Below are positions 53,667 to 62,810 of a stretch of 64,000 bases of DNA, piece after piece. The stretch spans positions 62,001 through 126,000 of the forward strand of contig NZ_JACJVC010000006.1 in the NCBI RefSeq assembly GCF_023369555.1, read 5' to 3'. Numbering within the stretch: position 1 is the first letter of the stretch; each line of letters begins with the position of its first letter. The notes under the pieces are model-generated. The model had not been told where the DNA came from. It worked only from the letters and a program-made list of their open reading frames with translations, and searched no databases. Position numbers and translations under genes: made by a program. The stretch is from Actinomyces sp. AC-20-1. GTDB lineage: Bacteria; Actinomycetota; Actinomycetes; Actinomycetales; Actinomycetaceae.

Positions 53667-55010
53667 TCAGCCGCGCAGCATCTCCGCGACCTCGAAGGCC
53701 ATCTCGAGGGACTGCTGGTGGTTCAGTCGCGGGTCCACGAGCGTCTCGTAGCGCTCGGCCAGGCGCTCGGCGTCGATGTGCTCGCCGCCGCCCAGGACCT
53801 CGGTGACGTCGTCGCCCGTGAGCTCGACGTGGATGCCGCCGGGGACCGTGCCCAGGGCGCGGTGGACCTCGAAGAAGCCGCGGACCTCGTCCATGATCGT
53901 GTCGAACTCACGGGTCTTGTAGCCGGTCCCGGCCGTGATCGTGTTGCCGTGCATGGGGTCGGTCACCCAGGTGAGCGGGCGGCCGTCGGCCCTGACCGCC
54001 TCGATGAGCACCGGCAGGACCTCGCGGATGCGCCCGGCGCCCATGCGGGTGATGACCGTGAGCCTGCCGGCCTCGCCGTGGGGGTTGAGGTGGTCGATGA
54101 GGCGCAGGAGCTGGGCGGGGGTCGTCGTCGGACCGACCTTGACGCCCACGGGGTTGTGCACGCCCTCGAGCAGGGCCACGTGCGCGTCCTCGGCCCCACG
54201 GGTGCGCTCACCGATCCACAGCATGTGCGCGGAGGTGTCGTACAGGCGCCCGGAGCGCGAGTCCTCTCGCGTCATGGCGTCCTCGTACTCGAGCAGCAGG
54301 GCCTCGTGGGCGGCGTAGAAGTCGACCTGGCGCAGGGCGTCGAAGTCGACGCCGGCGGCGGCCATGAAGCGCATGGCCCGGTCGATCTCCTCCGCGAAGG
54401 ACTCGAAGCGCTTGTAGGCGGGGTTGGCGGTGAATCCGCGGTTCCAGGAGTGGACCTCGCGCAGGTCCGCGTAGCCGCCCATGGTGAAGGAGCGGATGAG
54501 GTTGAGGGTGGTGCCGGCGCGCAGGTAGGCGTCGAGCATGCGCTGGGGGTCCGGCACGCGCGCCTCGGCGGTGAAGGGGTGGCCGTTGACCGAGTCGCCC
54601 CGGTAGGAGGGCAGGGTGATCCCGTCGCGGGTCTCGGTGTCCGCGCTGCGGGGCTTGGCGTACTGCCCGGCCATGCGGCCGATCTTGACCACCGGGGTGG
54701 AGGCGCCGTAGGTGAGCACCGCAGCCATCTGGAGGATGGTCTGGAGCTTGAGGCGGATGTTCGTGGCCGTGTTGTCCTGGAAGGACTCGGCGCAGTCCCC
54801 GCCCATGAGGACGAAGGCGTCACCGCGCTCGGCCTTGGCCATCTGCTGGCGCAGGGAGTCGACCTCTCCGGCGAAGACGAGCGGGGGCCGGGTGCGCAGG
54901 TCCGCGGCGACCTCGGCAAGACGTCCGGCATCCGGGTAGGAGGGCTGCTGGGCGGCGGGGCGGTCGCGCCAGCTGGCGGGGGTCCGGGGGGCGTCGAGCT
55001 CGTTCATCAC
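53667..55010 (-). CDS. aroG: Class II DAHP synthase (3-deoxy-7-phosphoheptulonate synthase)
   Basis: 447 residues, first enzyme of the shikimate pathway. SWRDRPAAQQPSYPD, VFAGEVDSLRQQMA, LMGGDCAESFQDN with the metal Cys, and WVTDPMHGNT with the metal His are class II signatures. Reading starts at the GTG 55010, three bases before the ATG at 55007, because TATGAT lies six bases before the GTG; starting at the ATG gives 446 residues. Longer upstream frames are not used. Convergent with pknL, as in mycobacteria. Confidence 0.94.
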   Translation of the reverse strand: MMNELDAPRTPASWRDRPAAQQPSYPDAGRLAEVAADLRTRPPLVFAGEVDSLRQQMAKAERGDAFVLMGGDCAESFQDNTATNIRLKLQTILQMAAVLTYGASTPVVKIGRMAGQYAKPRSADTETRDGITLPSYRGDSVNGHPFTAEARVPDPQRMLDAYLRAGTTLNLIRSFTMGGYADLREVHSWNRGFTANPAYKRFESFAEEIDRAMRFMAAAGVDFDALRQVDFYAAHEALLLEYEDAMTREDSRSGRLYDTSAHMLWIGERTRGAEDAHVALLEGVHNPVGVKVGPTTTPAQLLRLIDHLNPHGEAGRLTVITRMGAGRIREVLPVLIEAVRADGRPLTWVTDPMHGNTITAGTGYKTREFDTIMDEVRGFFEVHRALGTVPGGIHVELTGDDVTEVLGGGEHIDAERLAERYETLVDPRLNHQQSLEMAFEVAEMLRG

Positions 55011-55016
55011 ACCGGC

Positions 55017-55022
55017 ATCATA
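55017..55022 (-). promoter_or_regulatory. Putative -10 hexamer, aroG
   Basis: Reads TATGAT on the minus strand, six bases before the GTG at 55010 and nine before the ATG at 55007. Confidence 0.45.
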
Positions 55023-55105
55023 CGGAGGGGGCAGGGCGGCCCCCGTGCCCGCCACCAGGCGGGACACGGGGGCCGTCGTCGTCGGCTCGCGTCAGTGCGC
55101 GGGGC

Positions 55106-56335
55106 TCAGTGCTCCGCGGAGGCCTCGGCGGGCTCGACGCGCTGGCCGATCTCGGCCATGAGCCCGGTGAACCAGGGCTGGGTGATGTCGAAGGCCTTGT
55201 GTCCGGCGATGCGCGGGAAGGCGATGAGGGTCAGCTCGTCGTCGTTGTCCTCGTCGTTGCCGATGACGCCGGACTCGCCCCTCAGGGCGCACTCGACGGC
55301 CAGGTCGCACATGGACTTGATGAGGTCCAGGTCCTCCTGGTTGGCGTTGGTGGCGCGCGAGTAGTAGCCGGACTTCTGGACCATGACCTTCTCGGCGCCG
55401 ATGAGGTGCGCGAACTGCTTGGCGAACCACTGGCCGGGGTTGATGGTGTCGAGCTTGACGTGGCCGAAGGGGTCGCGCTGGACCTCCTCGCCACGGGCCT
55501 CCATCTCCGCGATGATCTCGGGGACGCCGGCACCCTCGGACAGGAAGATGTTGACGTTGCCCTGCTCGTCCATGAGGGCCTTGAGGCGCTCGGCCTCGGC
55601 CTCGAGGTCGAGCCTCATCTCGGGCAGGAAGACGGCGTGGACGTCCCAGCGCTCGCGGGACAGGCCCAGCGACGGCGCCCAGCTCTTGGTCCCCAGCAGC
55701 TCGTGGTAGCGCTTGGCGGTCTCGGCGGTGAGGTAGCCGCAGTTGCGGCCCATGCACTCGTGGATGATGAGCATGCGCGGGTTGGAGCGGTGCTCGCCGA
55801 TGATGTTGAAGGCGAAGCCGGCGCCCTCCTCGGCGGCGGACCAGGCGCCCAGGGACTGGCGGATGGGCACGATGTCGTTGTCGATGGTCTTGGGCAGCCC
55901 GACGACGGTGAGGTCGTAGTCGTGCTCCTTGAGGTAGGCGGCCAGGTCCGCTGCGGTGGTGTTGGTGTCGTCGCCGCCGATGGTGTGCAGGACGTCGACG
56001 CCGTCCTTGCGCAGCTGCTCGGCCGCGAACTCGAGGGGGTTGACGCCCTCGGCGACGAGGCCGCGCTCGACGAGGTTCTTGGCGTTGGTGAGCTTGACGC
56101 GGGAGTTGCCGATCGGCGAGCCGCCGAACTCGCGCAGGATGCCGGCGTTCTTGCGGCCCTCGGCGTCGATGACGATGTAGTTGCCGGTGAGCAGGCCGTG
56201 GTAGCCGTACTGGTAGGCGATGATCTCGACCTCGGGAGCGACCTCGGCGTAGCGCTCGATGAGGTCGCCGACGGCGGCGGACAGGCAGGGGGCGAAACCG
56301 CCCGCGGTGAGCAGGGCGACGCGACGGATCGACAT
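55106..56335 (-). CDS. pfp: Pyrophosphate-dependent 6-phosphofructokinase
   Basis: 409 residues. The enzyme phosphorylates fructose-6-phosphate with pyrophosphate and is reversible. TIGGDDTNTTAADLA has Asp-Asp where ATP enzymes have GGDGS, and GLPKTIDNDI carries the lysine linked to pyrophosphate use. NIIGEHRSNPRMLIIHECMG and FLSEGAGVPEIIAEME are further family segments. Use of pyrophosphate in glycolysis is known for Actinomyces, which fits the organism. An AAAGGT-type tract lies before the ATG at 56335. Single gene between aroG and a small membrane protein gene. Confidence 0.93.
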   Translation of the reverse strand: MSIRRVALLTAGGFAPCLSAAVGDLIERYAEVAPEVEIIAYQYGYHGLLTGNYIVIDAEGRKNAGILREFGGSPIGNSRVKLTNAKNLVERGLVAEGVNPLEFAAEQLRKDGVDVLHTIGGDDTNTTAADLAAYLKEHDYDLTVVGLPKTIDNDIVPIRQSLGAWSAAEEGAGFAFNIIGEHRSNPRMLIIHECMGRNCGYLTAETAKRYHELLGTKSWAPSLGLSRERWDVHAVFLPEMRLDLEAEAERLKALMDEQGNVNIFLSEGAGVPEIIAEMEARGEEVQRDPFGHVKLDTINPGQWFAKQFAHLIGAEKVMVQKSGYYSRATNANQEDLDLIKSMCDLAVECALRGESGVIGNDEDNDDELTLIAFPRIAGHKAFDITQPWFTGLMAEIGQRVEPAEASAEH

Positions 56336-56502
56336 CGAGGACCTTTCAGGTTGGGTGCTTGCGGCCCGGTGCCGGGGGCGGGCCCGCCGGGGACCGGGGC
56401 GAGGGCGGCACGTGCCGTGCCTCGCCGCGCAGTCTACCCGCCGTGGCACGGGAGGACCGGGGCCCCGCGTCACCCGCCGCCCATCGCCTCGCCCGGTCCG
56501 GC

Positions 56503-56988
56503 TCAGAGCACGCCGGCCAGCAGCCAGAGCGCTGTGACCAGGTAGGCGACGGCGTAGCCGGAGTGGAACGGACGGTTGCGGCGCACGAAGCGGTCGACCA
56601 CCTGCTCGGGCACGTCCTCGGGGCCGCCCTCCGCCAGGTGCTCGTCGCGCGCGAAGCCGCTGGCGAAGTGAACGAGGCACCACAGCGGGAAGACCGCCAC
56701 CGCGAGGACCTGGGCGGCCAGGGGCAGCCGCCCGGCGTTCGCGACGAGGGAGGCCAGCGCCACGAGCACCTGGCCGTACAGCCAGGCGGCGTACGTGGTG
56801 TTGACGCGCTCGTCCCGGCTGAAGGGCAGCAGCAGCCGCTGCAGCTCGTGACGCCTGCCGTGGCTCAGCGCGTGGTCGAAGAACGCCCCGAAGGTCACCA
56901 CGTAGGAGATCATGAATCCCGCGAGCACGCAGGTGTAGACGATGGTGGCACCGTAGAGCACGTTGCTGAGAACCATGCCCACGAGCAT
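56503..56988 (-). CDS. Hypothetical membrane protein
   Basis: 161 residues with four predicted membrane helices: MVLSNVLYGATIVYTCVLAG at the start, then about 60-85 (AAWLYGQVLVALASLVANA), 90-110 and a C-terminal helix ending LVTALWLLAGVL. A soluble stretch (GRRHELQRLLLPFSRDERV) lies between the first two. I do not recognise the family. The ATG at 56988 is the first in the frame that precedes the first helix; the ATG at 56976 is also possible. No operon partner is clear. Confidence 0.7.
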   Translation of the reverse strand: MLVGMVLSNVLYGATIVYTCVLAGFMISYVVTFGAFFDHALSHGRRHELQRLLLPFSRDERVNTTYAAWLYGQVLVALASLVANAGRLPLAAQVLAVAVFPLWCLVHFASGFARDEHLAEGGPEDVPEQVVDRFVRRNRPFHSGYAVAYLVTALWLLAGVL

Positions 56989-57100
56989 GGCACGTGCCTG
57001 TACGCCGCCGACAGGGATGTCATCTCCTCGGGACCGGTGAGCGCCGTGACAGCTCGTGACGGCTCGCGCTCTCCCCGTCGGTGCCGACAGCGCCAGCGGC

Positions 57101-58003
57101 TCAGGCGTCGGCGGCGCCCGTCTCCCTGGGGCTCTCGTCGTCCCTGCTCCCGGGCTCCGCAGCCTCCTCCGCCTCTGCCGCCTCCACGGGCTCGGCCGGC
57201 GGCTCGGGGACCTCGACGTCGGGGGCCGGGCGGCCACCGGGGGCGTGCACGGGGGCGGCGGCGGGCCGCCGGGCGGCCCGCGCCTGGAGCATCTCGGTCA
57301 CGACCTCGTCAGCGCTCTTCTTCTCGGCGTCCATGGCCTTCTTGACGTCGGCCGCGTAGAGGTCGACGTACTCCTGACCGGACAGCGCCATGAGGGAGTA
57401 CATGATCTCGTCGGTGATGGAGCGCAGGACGAAGCGGTCGTTCTCCAGGCCCTTGTAGCGCGAGAAGTCCAGCGGCTCGCCGACGACGATGCCGACGCGG
57501 TGGCGGGTGGAGGGCACCACCTGGCCGATGGGCTGGGCGAGGTCCGAGCCGATCATCGCCACCGGGATGACGGAGGCGCCCGTGGCCAGGGCGATGCGGG
57601 CCACGCCCGTCTTGCCCCGGTACAGGCGCCCGTCGGGGCTGCGCGTGCCCTCCGGGTAGATCCCGAAGAGCTCGCCGGCGCGCAGACGGTCGATGCCGGC
57701 CTGCAGGGCCGCCTGGGAGGCCCGCCCGCCGGAGCGGTCCACGGGGATCGTGCCGACGGCGGTCATGAAGCTCTTGACCGCCCAGCCCTTGACGCCCTTG
57801 CCGGTGAAGTAGTCCGACTTGCCGATGAAGGCGACCTCGCGCTCGATGAGCAGCGGCAGGAAGAAGGAGTCGATGACGGCCAGGTGGTTCGAGGCGAGGA
57901 TGGCGGCCCCCTCGGAGGGGATGTTCTCCTCCCCGCGGATCCAGGGCTGGTAGAGCATCTCGAGAGCGGGGCCGACGGCCGTCTTGATGCCTCGGTATCC
58001 CAC
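57101..58003 (-). CDS. Lysophospholipid acyltransferase (PlsC type)
   Basis: 300 residues. The catalytic motif NHLAVID (HX4D) lies at about 40-46, FGIYPEGTRS at about 120 is the phosphate-binding motif, and PVAMIGSDLAQPIG follows. It would acylate lysophosphatidic acid to phosphatidic acid at the membrane. The C-terminal 70 residues are Pro/Glu/Ala-rich and probably disordered. The GTG at 58003 has a perfect AGGAGG ribosome binding site five bases upstream, which fixes the start. Divergent from the DnaQ/GIY-YIG nuclease gene. Confidence 0.92.
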   Translation of the reverse strand: MGYRGIKTAVGPALEMLYQPWIRGEENIPSEGAAILASNHLAVIDSFFLPLLIEREVAFIGKSDYFTGKGVKGWAVKSFMTAVGTIPVDRSGGRASQAALQAGIDRLRAGELFGIYPEGTRSPDGRLYRGKTGVARIALATGASVIPVAMIGSDLAQPIGQVVPSTRHRVGIVVGEPLDFSRYKGLENDRFVLRSITDEIMYSLMALSGQEYVDLYAADVKKAMDAEKKSADEVVTEMLQARAARRPAAAPVHAPGGRPAPDVEVPEPPAEPVEAAEAEEAAEPGSRDDESPRETGAADA

Positions 58004-58075
58004 GGGGACCTCCTGCGCCTGGGTTGAGCTCGTCTGGAGTGGGCGCGCGGGTGCACGCGGCCGCTCACCGGAGTC

Positions 58076-58081
58076 TAGCCT
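58076..58081 (+). promoter_or_regulatory. Putative -10 hexamer, DnaQ/GIY-YIG nuclease gene
   Basis: TAGCCT, six bases before the GTG at 58088. Confidence 0.45.
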
Positions 58082-58087
58082 CAACGT

Positions 58088-59821
58088 GTGCCCTCCCACG
58101 TCCCGCCCCGCCCCACGGGACCGGCGCGCGGGCAGGCGGTCCAGCCCGCCTTCGCGCAGATAGGGCTGGCGCTGAGCGAGACGGCCTTCGTCGTCGTCGA
58201 CCTGGAGACCACCGGCGGCGCCCCGGGGGCCCACGCCATCACGGAGATCGGGGCCGTGCGGGTGCGCGGCGGGCAGGTCGTGTCCGAGATGGGCACGCTC
58301 GTCAACCCCGGTGCCGTCATCCCCGCGCAGGTCACCGTGCTCACGGGCATCACGAACGCGATGGTCGTGGGCGCGCCCGTCGTGGCCGAGGCGCTGGAGC
58401 ACTTCCTCGGCTGGGCCCGCCTGGACGAGCCGGGGACGGTGCTGGTGGCCCACAACGCCCGCTTCGACGTCGGCCACCTGCGCGCCGCGGCCCGTGAGCT
58501 GGGCCTGGCGTGGCCGGAGCCGGTGGTGCTGGACACTCTGGCCCTGGCACGGAGGGTCTGGAGCCGGACGGACGTGCCCAACCACAGGCTCTCCACCCTC
58601 GCCTCCTTCGTCGGCTCCCCCACGCGCCCCACCCACCGGGCACTGGACGACGCGCGCGCCACGGTGGACGTGCTGCACGCCGTCCTGGAGGCGCTGGCGC
58701 CCCTGGGCGTGACCCACCTGGAGGACCTGGCGACGGCGACCGACCCGGTCCCGCCGCGTCGCCGGGCCAAGAGCCGCCTGGCCCAGGGCCTGCCCTCGAC
58801 CCCGGGCGTCTACGAGCTCCTGTCCGCCACCGGCCAGGTGCTCTACGTGGGCTCGGCCGTGGACCTGCGCCGGCGGGTGCGCTCCTACTTCACGGCGGCC
58901 GAGAAGCGTCCGAGGGTGGCGCAGGTGCTCGACACGACGGTGGACGTGCGCGTCATCCCGACGCCGACCGAGGTCGAGGCCCGGGTGCGCGAGCTGCGCC
59001 TCATCGCCGAGCTCGACCCTCCGGCCAACCGTCGCTCGCGACGCCCGCGCCGCCAGCCGTGGCTGCGCCTGGTGGGCGGGGACGAGCCGCGGCTGGCGTC
59101 CACGACGGCGCTGGCGACCGAGGAGGTGGGCTGCGCGGTGGGGCCCTTCGCCTCGCGCAGCGCGCTGCTCGACGCCCAGCGGGCCGCGAAGTCGGTGCTG
59201 CGCCTGCGCTCGTGGGACGCTCACGGCGCCGCCGGCCTGGCCCCGCAGGGCGGGCTCTCGCAGCGGGTGGACCTGGCCCGCCGGGCCCTGTCCGGCGAGT
59301 GCGACCTCGTGGCGGGGCCCCTGCTGGAGCGGGTGGCGGCGCTGGCGGCTGCGGAGCGCTTCGAGGAGGCGGGCCTGTGGACGGCGCGGCTGCGGTCCTT
59401 CCTGCTGGCCTCGCGGCGCGCGGAGGCCGTGCGGCCGCTGCTGGCCTGTGCGCACCTCGTGGCCGCCCGGCGTCGTGAGGGCGGTGGATGGGAGCTCGTG
59501 GCGGTGCGCTGGGGGTGCCTGGCGGGCAGCGCGGTGACGCCGCCGGGCGCGGACCCCCGTCCGGCGGTGGCGGCGCTGCGGGCGACGGCGCAGGTGGTCC
59601 AGCGCCCGGACAGGGTCGGTCAGACGACGAGCGCCGAGGAGACGCTGCTGCTGGCAGAGTGGGTGCTCGACTCCGGGGCGAGGCTCGTGGAGGTCGGTGC
59701 CGAGGGCGGCGGGGACGCTGACGGCAGCGGCGCCGCTGGCGGGGCGGAGGAGGACGTGTGCGCGGCCCTCACCTGGCCGGTGGGGGCAGCAGCGCGCCAC
59801 CGGCGGGTGCTGCGGGCCTAG
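58088..59821 (+). CDS. DEDD 3'-5' exonuclease fused to a GIY-YIG (UvrC-like) nuclease
   Basis: 577 residues. The DnaQ-like domain, about 32-200, has VVVDLETTGG, VAHNARFDVGHL and THRALDDARAT, the DEDDh set. A UvrC-type GIY-YIG domain follows at about 236-315: PGVYELLSATGQVLYVGSA and RRVRSYFTAAEKR, with the catalytic Tyr, Arg and a downstream Glu. The rest is an actinobacterial extension of unknown role. The architecture is the same as Rv2191. It should act in DNA repair, with incision and exonuclease steps in one chain. GTG at 58088 is taken; the GTG at 58086 is out of frame. Confidence 0.92.
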   Translation: MPSHVPPRPTGPARGQAVQPAFAQIGLALSETAFVVVDLETTGGAPGAHAITEIGAVRVRGGQVVSEMGTLVNPGAVIPAQVTVLTGITNAMVVGAPVVAEALEHFLGWARLDEPGTVLVAHNARFDVGHLRAAARELGLAWPEPVVLDTLALARRVWSRTDVPNHRLSTLASFVGSPTRPTHRALDDARATVDVLHAVLEALAPLGVTHLEDLATATDPVPPRRRAKSRLAQGLPSTPGVYELLSATGQVLYVGSAVDLRRRVRSYFTAAEKRPRVAQVLDTTVDVRVIPTPTEVEARVRELRLIAELDPPANRRSRRPRRQPWLRLVGGDEPRLASTTALATEEVGCAVGPFASRSALLDAQRAAKSVLRLRSWDAHGAAGLAPQGGLSQRVDLARRALSGECDLVAGPLLERVAALAAAERFEEAGLWTARLRSFLLASRRAEAVRPLLACAHLVAARRREGGGWELVAVRWGCLAGSAVTPPGADPRPAVAALRATAQVVQRPDRVGQTTSAEETLLLAEWVLDSGARLVEVGAEGGGDADGSGAAGGAEEDVCAALTWPVGAAARHRRVLRA

Positions 59822-59903
59822 GGCTGAGGGCGGCGCCCTGGGTGCGGGCCGACGGCGGGAGCCGGCCCGGCAGCAGCGGACCCGTCCGGCGGGGTCCCGG
59901 CGC

Positions 59904-60347
59904 TCAGCCGGCGGCGACGACGGCGCCGCGGCGGGCGCTCAGCGCGGTGGTGACGGCCTCCTGCAGGGCCATGGGGTCCAGGGGGCGGGGGACGACGGCC
60001 TGGGCCTTGGCCCAGGCGGACAGCCAGGCGTCCTGGGGGCGGGCGGTGAGCAGCACCACCGGGGGGCGCTGGTCGAGCTCGACCAGGAGCTCGTGGGCCA
60101 GGCCCATGCCGCCCAGTCCCTTGGCCTCGGCGTCGAGGACGAGCACGTCGAAGGGGGCCCGCCCCTCGGCCGCACGGTCCTTGAGGGCCAGGCGCACGCC
60201 CTCGGCGGTGGCGCACTCGGTCCAGCGCACGAGGGGCAGGCCCTTGGCGGGACGTCGTCCAACACCGGTGATGACCTCCTGACGCACGTTGGCGTCGTCG
60301 GAGAAGACGAGGAGGTCGAGGCGGGGGCTGGCGGCCTGGTCAGTCAT
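59904..60347 (-). CDS. Stand-alone receiver-like protein with altered switch lysine
   Basis: 147 residues. The receiver fold is recognisable: [13 protein letters not shown] with the acidic pair, [15 protein letters not shown] with the phospho-acceptor Asp, and [12 protein letters not shown] with the Thr. The conserved Lys of the KP motif is Arg (VVPRPLDP), so phosphorylation may be weak or absent. There is no output domain and no histidine kinase nearby. It might act as a protein-protein adapter. ATG at 60347. Single gene. Confidence 0.75.
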   Translation of the reverse strand: MTDQAASPRLDLLVFSDDANVRQEVITGVGRRPAKGLPLVRWTECATAEGVRLALKDRAAEGRAPFDVLVLDAEAKGLGGMGLAHELLVELDQRPPVVLLTARPQDAWLSAWAKAQAVVPRPLDPMALQEAVTTALSARRGAVVAAG

Positions 60348-60478
60348 GGGTCCTCCGTGCGATCGGACGTGCGTGGCAGGGCCGGTCGTCGTCCGGGATC
60401 GTCCGGGTGGGGCGCGGCTGGCGCTGCGCCGTCAGTGTAATCACAGCGGTCCCCCTGGCGAAGCCTTAGATCAGAGGA

Positions 60479-60484
60479 TACGAT
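60479..60484 (+). promoter_or_regulatory. Putative sodA -10 region
   Basis: TACGAT in an AT-richer patch; the leader to the TTG at 60568 would be about 77 bases, unlike the leaderless genes. Confidence 0.35.
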
Positions 60485-60567
60485 CAATGATGTCCAGGAC
60501 CTCGGTTCTCACTATGAGCCGTCGTCGACGCGCCGGGCCTCCCGGCCAGCACGAAAGGCACCCGCAC

Positions 60568-61191
60568 TTGGCCGTGTACACGCTTCCCGAGCTCCCCTAC
60601 GACTACGCCGCCCTCGAGCCCCACGTCTCCGCCAAGATCATGGAGCTCCACCACGACAAGCACCACGCCGCCTACGTCGCCGGCGCCAACGCCGCCCTCG
60701 AGCAGCTCGAGGCCGCCCGCGAGTCCGGCGACCACGCCGCCATCAACCTCCTCGAGAAGAACCTCTCCTTCAACCTCGGCGGCCACATCAACCACTCGAT
60801 CTTCTGGAAGAACCTCTCCCCCAACGGCGGCGGCCGGCCCGAGGGCGAGCTCGCCGAGGCCATCAAGGACTCCTTCGGCTCCTTCGAGAAGCTCCAGGCC
60901 CAGTTCACCGCCAACGCGCTGGGCATCCAGGGCTCCGGCTGGTCCGTCCTCGCCTGGGACTCCGTCTCCGGCAGGCTCGTGACCTTCCAGCTCCTCAACC
61001 AGCAGGACAACGTCCCGGTCGGAACCATCCCGCTGTTCCAGGTCGACATGTGGGAGCACGCCTTCTACCTCGACTACCTCAACGTCAAGGCCGACTACGT
61101 CAAGGCCATCTGGAACATCGCCAACTGGCAGGACGTCTCCGAGCGCCTGGCCGCCGCGAGGACCCAGGCCCCGGGCCTCATCGTCCGCTGA
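60568..61191 (+). CDS. sodA: Superoxide dismutase (Mn/Fe)
   Basis: 207 residues. It converts superoxide to oxygen and peroxide. Metal ligands: H28 (LHHDKHH), H76 (NHSIFW), D160 and H164 (VDMWEHAFY). [18 protein letters not shown] is the actinobacterial start. The start codon is TTG at 60568: a GAAAGG ribosome binding site is nine bases before it, while the in-frame GTG at 60574 would be too far. Metal type cannot be decided from sequence. A hairpin terminator follows. Translation from TTG should lower the yield. Confidence 0.96.
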   Translation: MAVYTLPELPYDYAALEPHVSAKIMELHHDKHHAAYVAGANAALEQLEAARESGDHAAINLLEKNLSFNLGGHINHSIFWKNLSPNGGGRPEGELAEAIKDSFGSFEKLQAQFTANALGIQGSGWSVLAWDSVSGRLVTFQLLNQQDNVPVGTIPLFQVDMWEHAFYLDYLNVKADYVKAIWNIANWQDVSERLAAARTQAPGLIVR

Positions 61192-61255
61192 GCGGAGCCG
61201 GTCCGGGCCGCAACCGTCCCCGGGCCGCCCCTCACAGCCGGACGGCCTCAGCACA

Positions 61256-61290
61256 GCGCCCCGGCCACCCTCCACGGGTGGCCGGGGCGC
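61256..61290. terminator. Bidirectional terminator with 15-bp perfect stem
   Basis: Arms 61256-61270 and 61276-61290 are perfect complements with a five-base loop, between convergent sodA and the FKBP gene. Confidence 0.85.
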
Positions 61291-61340
61291 GTCGACATCG
61301 AGACTGGTCGGACCCGTCAGGGCCGCGGCGCGAGCACGTG

Positions 61341-62309
61341 TCAGAGGATCGCGGCGATGTCCAGGACGTAGGCGAAGGCGGGGACGGCCTCACCCGAGGA
61401 GCCCGTGCCCGCGGGCATGAGGACGACCACCCGCGAGCCCGCCGGGACCCCGACGAGCCCGCTCAGGCCCGGGGCCTGAGCCATCGTCACGTACTGCGGG
61501 CTCGCCTGCTCCCAGGAGGACTGGCTGACCGAGCCGTCCCAGGAGGTGAAGGCCATGTTGAGGCCGATCGTGTCCTCGGCGGTGATGGCGGCGCCCGTCC
61601 CCCGGGCCAGGACGATGACCTCCGTCTGCGTGGGCTCGGCGGCGCCCTCACTCACGCTGACCGACGCGGCGGCGCCGAGCTCGCCGGTCACCGTGACGCC
61701 GCGGTCGGCCAGGGCCTGCTCCCCCTCGACGGTCGCGCCGGCGGTGGTGCCGATGGCCTTGATCTCGACGACGAAGACGAGAGGACCGGTCGGGCTGCCG
61801 TTGGTCGAGGTCTCGCCGTAGGCGTACTGGGAGGGCACGCTCATGAGCACCCTGTCGCCCACCTTGTGACCGGCCAGGCCGCAGCGCCACCCGGTGATGA
61901 CGCCCTGCAGGCTGAAGGTCGTCGGCTTGGCGCGGTCGTAGGAGGAGTCGAAGGTCGCGTCGCTGTCCCACTTCCAGCCCGCGTAGGACACGCTGATGAA
62001 GTCGGACTCCGTGACCGTCGGGCCGTCGCCCTCCTCGAGGGTGGCGACCGTGAGGTTGGTGGGGGCGGCCTCACCCGTCCACGTGGGCGTCGGGGTGGTA
62101 CCCGCCTCACCGGCGAGCGTCGGCAGGGCGGTGGAGGACTCGTCGACGGTGAGGTCGGAGCAGACCACGTTGGTGGCCACGCCCGAGGTCGTGGCGCTCG
62201 GCGTCGCGGAGGCCGTCGCGTCTCCCCCCTCGGAGGAGCCGCAGGCGGCGAGGACGAGGCTGGACGTGAGCACGAGGGCGCTCAGGGCGAGGTGGTGACG
62301 GCGCAACAT
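61341..62309 (-). CDS. FKBP-type peptidyl-prolyl isomerase lipoprotein with two FKBP units
   Basis: 322 residues. A lipoprotein signal peptide (ALVLTSSLVLAACG) ends at the lipobox Cys, so the mature protein is tethered outside the membrane. The first FKBP domain, about 90-195, has SVSYAGWKWDSDATFDSSYD, GWRCGLAGHKVGDR and PLVFVVEIKAI. A second FKBP-like unit, about 215-322, is degenerate (GLNMAFTSWDGSV; FAYVLDIAAIL). It should assist folding of secreted proteins. An AAGGAG ribosome binding site precedes the ATG at 62309, which is preferred over a longer reading. Single gene. Confidence 0.9.
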   Translation of the reverse strand: MLRRHHLALSALVLTSSLVLAACGSSEGGDATASATPSATTSGVATNVVCSDLTVDESSTALPTLAGEAGTTPTPTWTGEAAPTNLTVATLEEGDGPTVTESDFISVSYAGWKWDSDATFDSSYDRAKPTTFSLQGVITGWRCGLAGHKVGDRVLMSVPSQYAYGETSTNGSPTGPLVFVVEIKAIGTTAGATVEGEQALADRGVTVTGELGAAASVSVSEGAAEPTQTEVIVLARGTGAAITAEDTIGLNMAFTSWDGSVSQSSWEQASPQYVTMAQAPGLSGLVGVPAGSRVVVLMPAGTGSSGEAVPAFAYVLDIAAIL

Positions 62310-62420
62310 GGTCTCCTTGGCGGGCTGTCTGGGCGTGTGGCGGACGAGGCGTGCGACGGCCGCCGTGCGCACGGGCACAGCGGCCGTGGTGAGGTCCGGG
62401 CGGGCCGGACCTCGCGCCCC

Positions 62421-62810
62421 TCAGTGGAAGGACTCGCCGCAGGCGCAGGAGCCCGAGGCGTTCGGGTTGTCGATGGTGAAGCCCTGCTTCTCGATGGAGT
62501 CCGCGAAGTCGATGGTCGCGCCGGACAGGTACGGCACGCTCATGCGGTCGACGACCACCTCGACGGCGGCCATCTCCTCGGAGCCGGTCTCGAAGGAGCG
62601 CACGGCGTCGCCGTCGAGCAGGCGCTCGTCGAAGTAGAGCTGGTAGACCAGGCCGGAGCAGCCCCCAGGCTGGACCGCCACGCGCAGACGCAGGTCGTCC
62701 CGGCCCTCCTGGGTGAGCAGGGCGGCGACCTTGGCGGCGGCGGCCTCGGTGAGGAGCACCTCGTGCTCGGGGACGGCCGTCGTCTGGTCTGTCAGGGTGG
62801 TCTCAGCCAT
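62421..62810 (-). CDS. erpA: Iron-sulfur cluster insertion protein ErpA
   Basis: 129 residues, A-type Fe-S carrier. Three conserved cysteines are seen: QPGGCSGLVYQL and the C-terminal SGSCACGESF. It passes clusters to apo-proteins; aconitase and the RecB-like nuclease in this window are possible clients. The ATG at 62810 has an AGGAG site just upstream and gives the usual size; the longer frame to 62870 is unlikely. Next to the ABC-F gene on the same strand, but 170 bases away. Confidence 0.95.
   Translation of the reverse strand: MAETTLTDQTTAVPEHEVLLTEAAAAKVAALLTQEGRDDLRLRVAVQPGGCSGLVYQLYFDERLLDGDAVRSFETGSEEMAAVEVVVDRMSVPYLSGATIDFADSIEKQGFTIDNPNASGSCACGESFH

Noticed and set aside
58004-59800. 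Run-in extension of the acyltransferase to 899 residues
   Set aside because: It is antisense to the DnaQ/GIY-YIG gene, and the GTG at 58003 has a perfect ribosome binding site.
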